This document shows positions 5,934-6,740 of a stretch of 6,740 nucleotides of DNA, one piece after another (position 1 is the first letter of the stretch; every line of letters starts with the position of its first letter). Under the pieces are notes generated by a model, which was not told the DNA's origin, ran no database searches, and worked only from the letters and a program-made list of their open reading frames with translations. Source of the DNA: Limisphaerales bacterium (GTDB taxonomy: Bacteria > Verrucomicrobiota > Verrucomicrobiia > Limisphaerales > UBA8199); NCBI GenBank assembly GCA_025356925.1, contig JANXQE010000726.1:1-6740 (forward strand), in the 5' to 3' direction. Both the position numbers and the translations under genes were made by a program.

Positions 5934-6740
5934 ATGAATACGATTGAAGCCATCCTCCATCAAGTCGAGGCCCTGCCCTCTTCGCCGCAAATCCTGCCGA
6001 AGCTGCTGGGAGCACTCAAGGACCCCGACACGGATGTGAGCCTGGTCGCGGACCTGATCGCTTATGATCCCGGGTTGACGGCGCGCGTGCTCAAACTGTG
6101 CAATAGCGCCGCGCTGGGAGGTGCCAACCCGGTGGCTGATATCCCTGAGGCGGTCAATCGTGTGGGCATGGATTCCGTTTACCGAATCGTGGCCGCGGCC
6201 ACCGGACGGGCCGCCTTGCAGCCGCGCCGACCTGTCCCCGGGCTGGAGCCAGAGGTACTGTGGAAACATTCTGTCACCGCCGCCCTGGCAGCCCAGATCA
6301 TGGCCGAGGATCAGCGCGATGATGTTAGCGCCGTCTTCACCCTCGGCTTGCTCCACGACGCCGGAATGATCGTTATGGGCGAGGCCTTTCCGGAACGCTA
6401 CGGGCGTTTGCTCGCGAGCAGCGCCGATGCGCCCGCAGGGCTCGCAGAACAGGAACGCGCGGAATTCGCGATCGACCACGCTGAGGCCGGCGGACGCCTC
6501 CTCGGCCACTGGAAATTCCCGTCCGCCCTCACCGCGGCGATTGTTTTCCAAAACTCTCCCAAGGCAGCGGGCCCGGACATGCGCTTCGCCGCCTACGTCC
6601 ATCTGGCGGATATCCTGGCCAATTTGCTGGTGCAGCCCTCACCGGGGTTGAACGACCGCGCGCCGGCGACCTCCGATGCTCTGGATATCCTGGGTCTGAC
6701 TGATGAATCACTCGCGGGCTACCGCGAAAGGACGCTGGAG
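5934..6740 (+). CDS. HDOD-domain signalling/regulatory protein (3' end outside the window)
   Basis: 269 residues are visible, open to the right edge with no stop. An HDOD domain spans about residues 8-205: LPSSPQILPKLL (14-25), DPDTDVSLVADLIAYDPGLT (30-49), RVLKLCNSA (51-59), WKHS (110-113), GLLHDAGM (138-145), a DHAEAGGRLLGHW segment (181-193) and VHLADILAN (222-230). HDOD domains are non-standard relatives of HD phosphohydrolases and generally act in signalling or regulation rather than catalysis. H112, H141-D142 and D226 remain, but where many HD proteins have a His-His pair this one reads VFQNSP (204-209), so hydrolase activity is doubtful. The visible C-terminal helix (247-269) suggests either an end soon after the window or a linker to another domain. 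The start is the ATG at 5934; a three-codon frame from 5926 ends across it (ATGA). No role or partner can be named. Confidence 0.85.
   Translation, partial: MNTIEAILHQVEALPSSPQILPKLLGALKDPDTDVSLVADLIAYDPGLTARVLKLCNSAALGGANPVADIPEAVNRVGMDSVYRIVAAATGRAALQPRRPVPGLEPEVLWKHSVTAALAAQIMAEDQRDDVSAVFTLGLLHDAGMIVMGEAFPERYGRLLASSADAPAGLAEQERAEFAIDHAEAGGRLLGHWKFPSALTAAIVFQNSPKAAGPDMRFAAYVHLADILANLLVQPSPGLNDRAPATSDALDILGLTDESLAGYRERTLE

Noticed and set aside
5718..6602. 294-codon open frame on the minus strand across the transporter end and the HDOD gene
   Set aside because: It is antisense to two recognisable genes and crosses their intergenic gap; the translation is Arg/Gly-rich with no domain.

Overview
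The window looks like a stretch of ordinary chromosomal genes from a GC-rich, Gram-negative-type bacterium. It holds six protein-coding genes and no sign of a mobile element, CRISPR array, tRNA or rRNA. The gene set suggests the Verrucomicrobiota/PVC neighbourhood: a NupG-like symporter, an HDOD regulator, a stand-alone pabB/pabC pair, and starts without a Shine-Dalgarno sequence. That assignment is inference from general gene content. No marker in the window fixes the taxon.

Left part, minus strand (about 54-4345): four tightly packed co-directional genes, in transcription order a LOG-family phosphoribohydrolase-like protein, an M16B zinc peptidase with a GTG start, pabB, and pabC. Junctions are a 5-nt gap, a 13-nt overlap and a 35-nt overlap, so the four are very probably one translationally coupled transcript. 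PabB and PabC are successive steps from chorismate to p-aminobenzoate for folate. The glutaminase partner PabA/TrpG is not in the window and must be encoded elsewhere, or PabB must use free ammonia. How the peptidase and the LOG protein relate to folate synthesis is not apparent.

Centre (4346-4525): a 180-bp divergent intergenic region. It carries three CTGGGGT heptamers, a weak candidate promoter for the leftward operon that would give an almost leaderless mRNA, and a small hairpin directly before the rightward start codon.

Right part, plus strand (4526-6740): a 12-helix MFS transporter of the nucleoside:H+ symporter (NupG) family. Then comes an 82-bp gap holding a 9-bp GC-rich hairpin, and an HDOD-domain protein cut by the right edge of the window.

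I found no convincing novel multi-gene system. The points most worth checking are the changed substrate-site residues of the NupG-like transporter, the repeats in the divergent promoter region, the palindromic intergenic unit before the HDOD gene, and whether the LOG-M16-pabB-pabC order is conserved.
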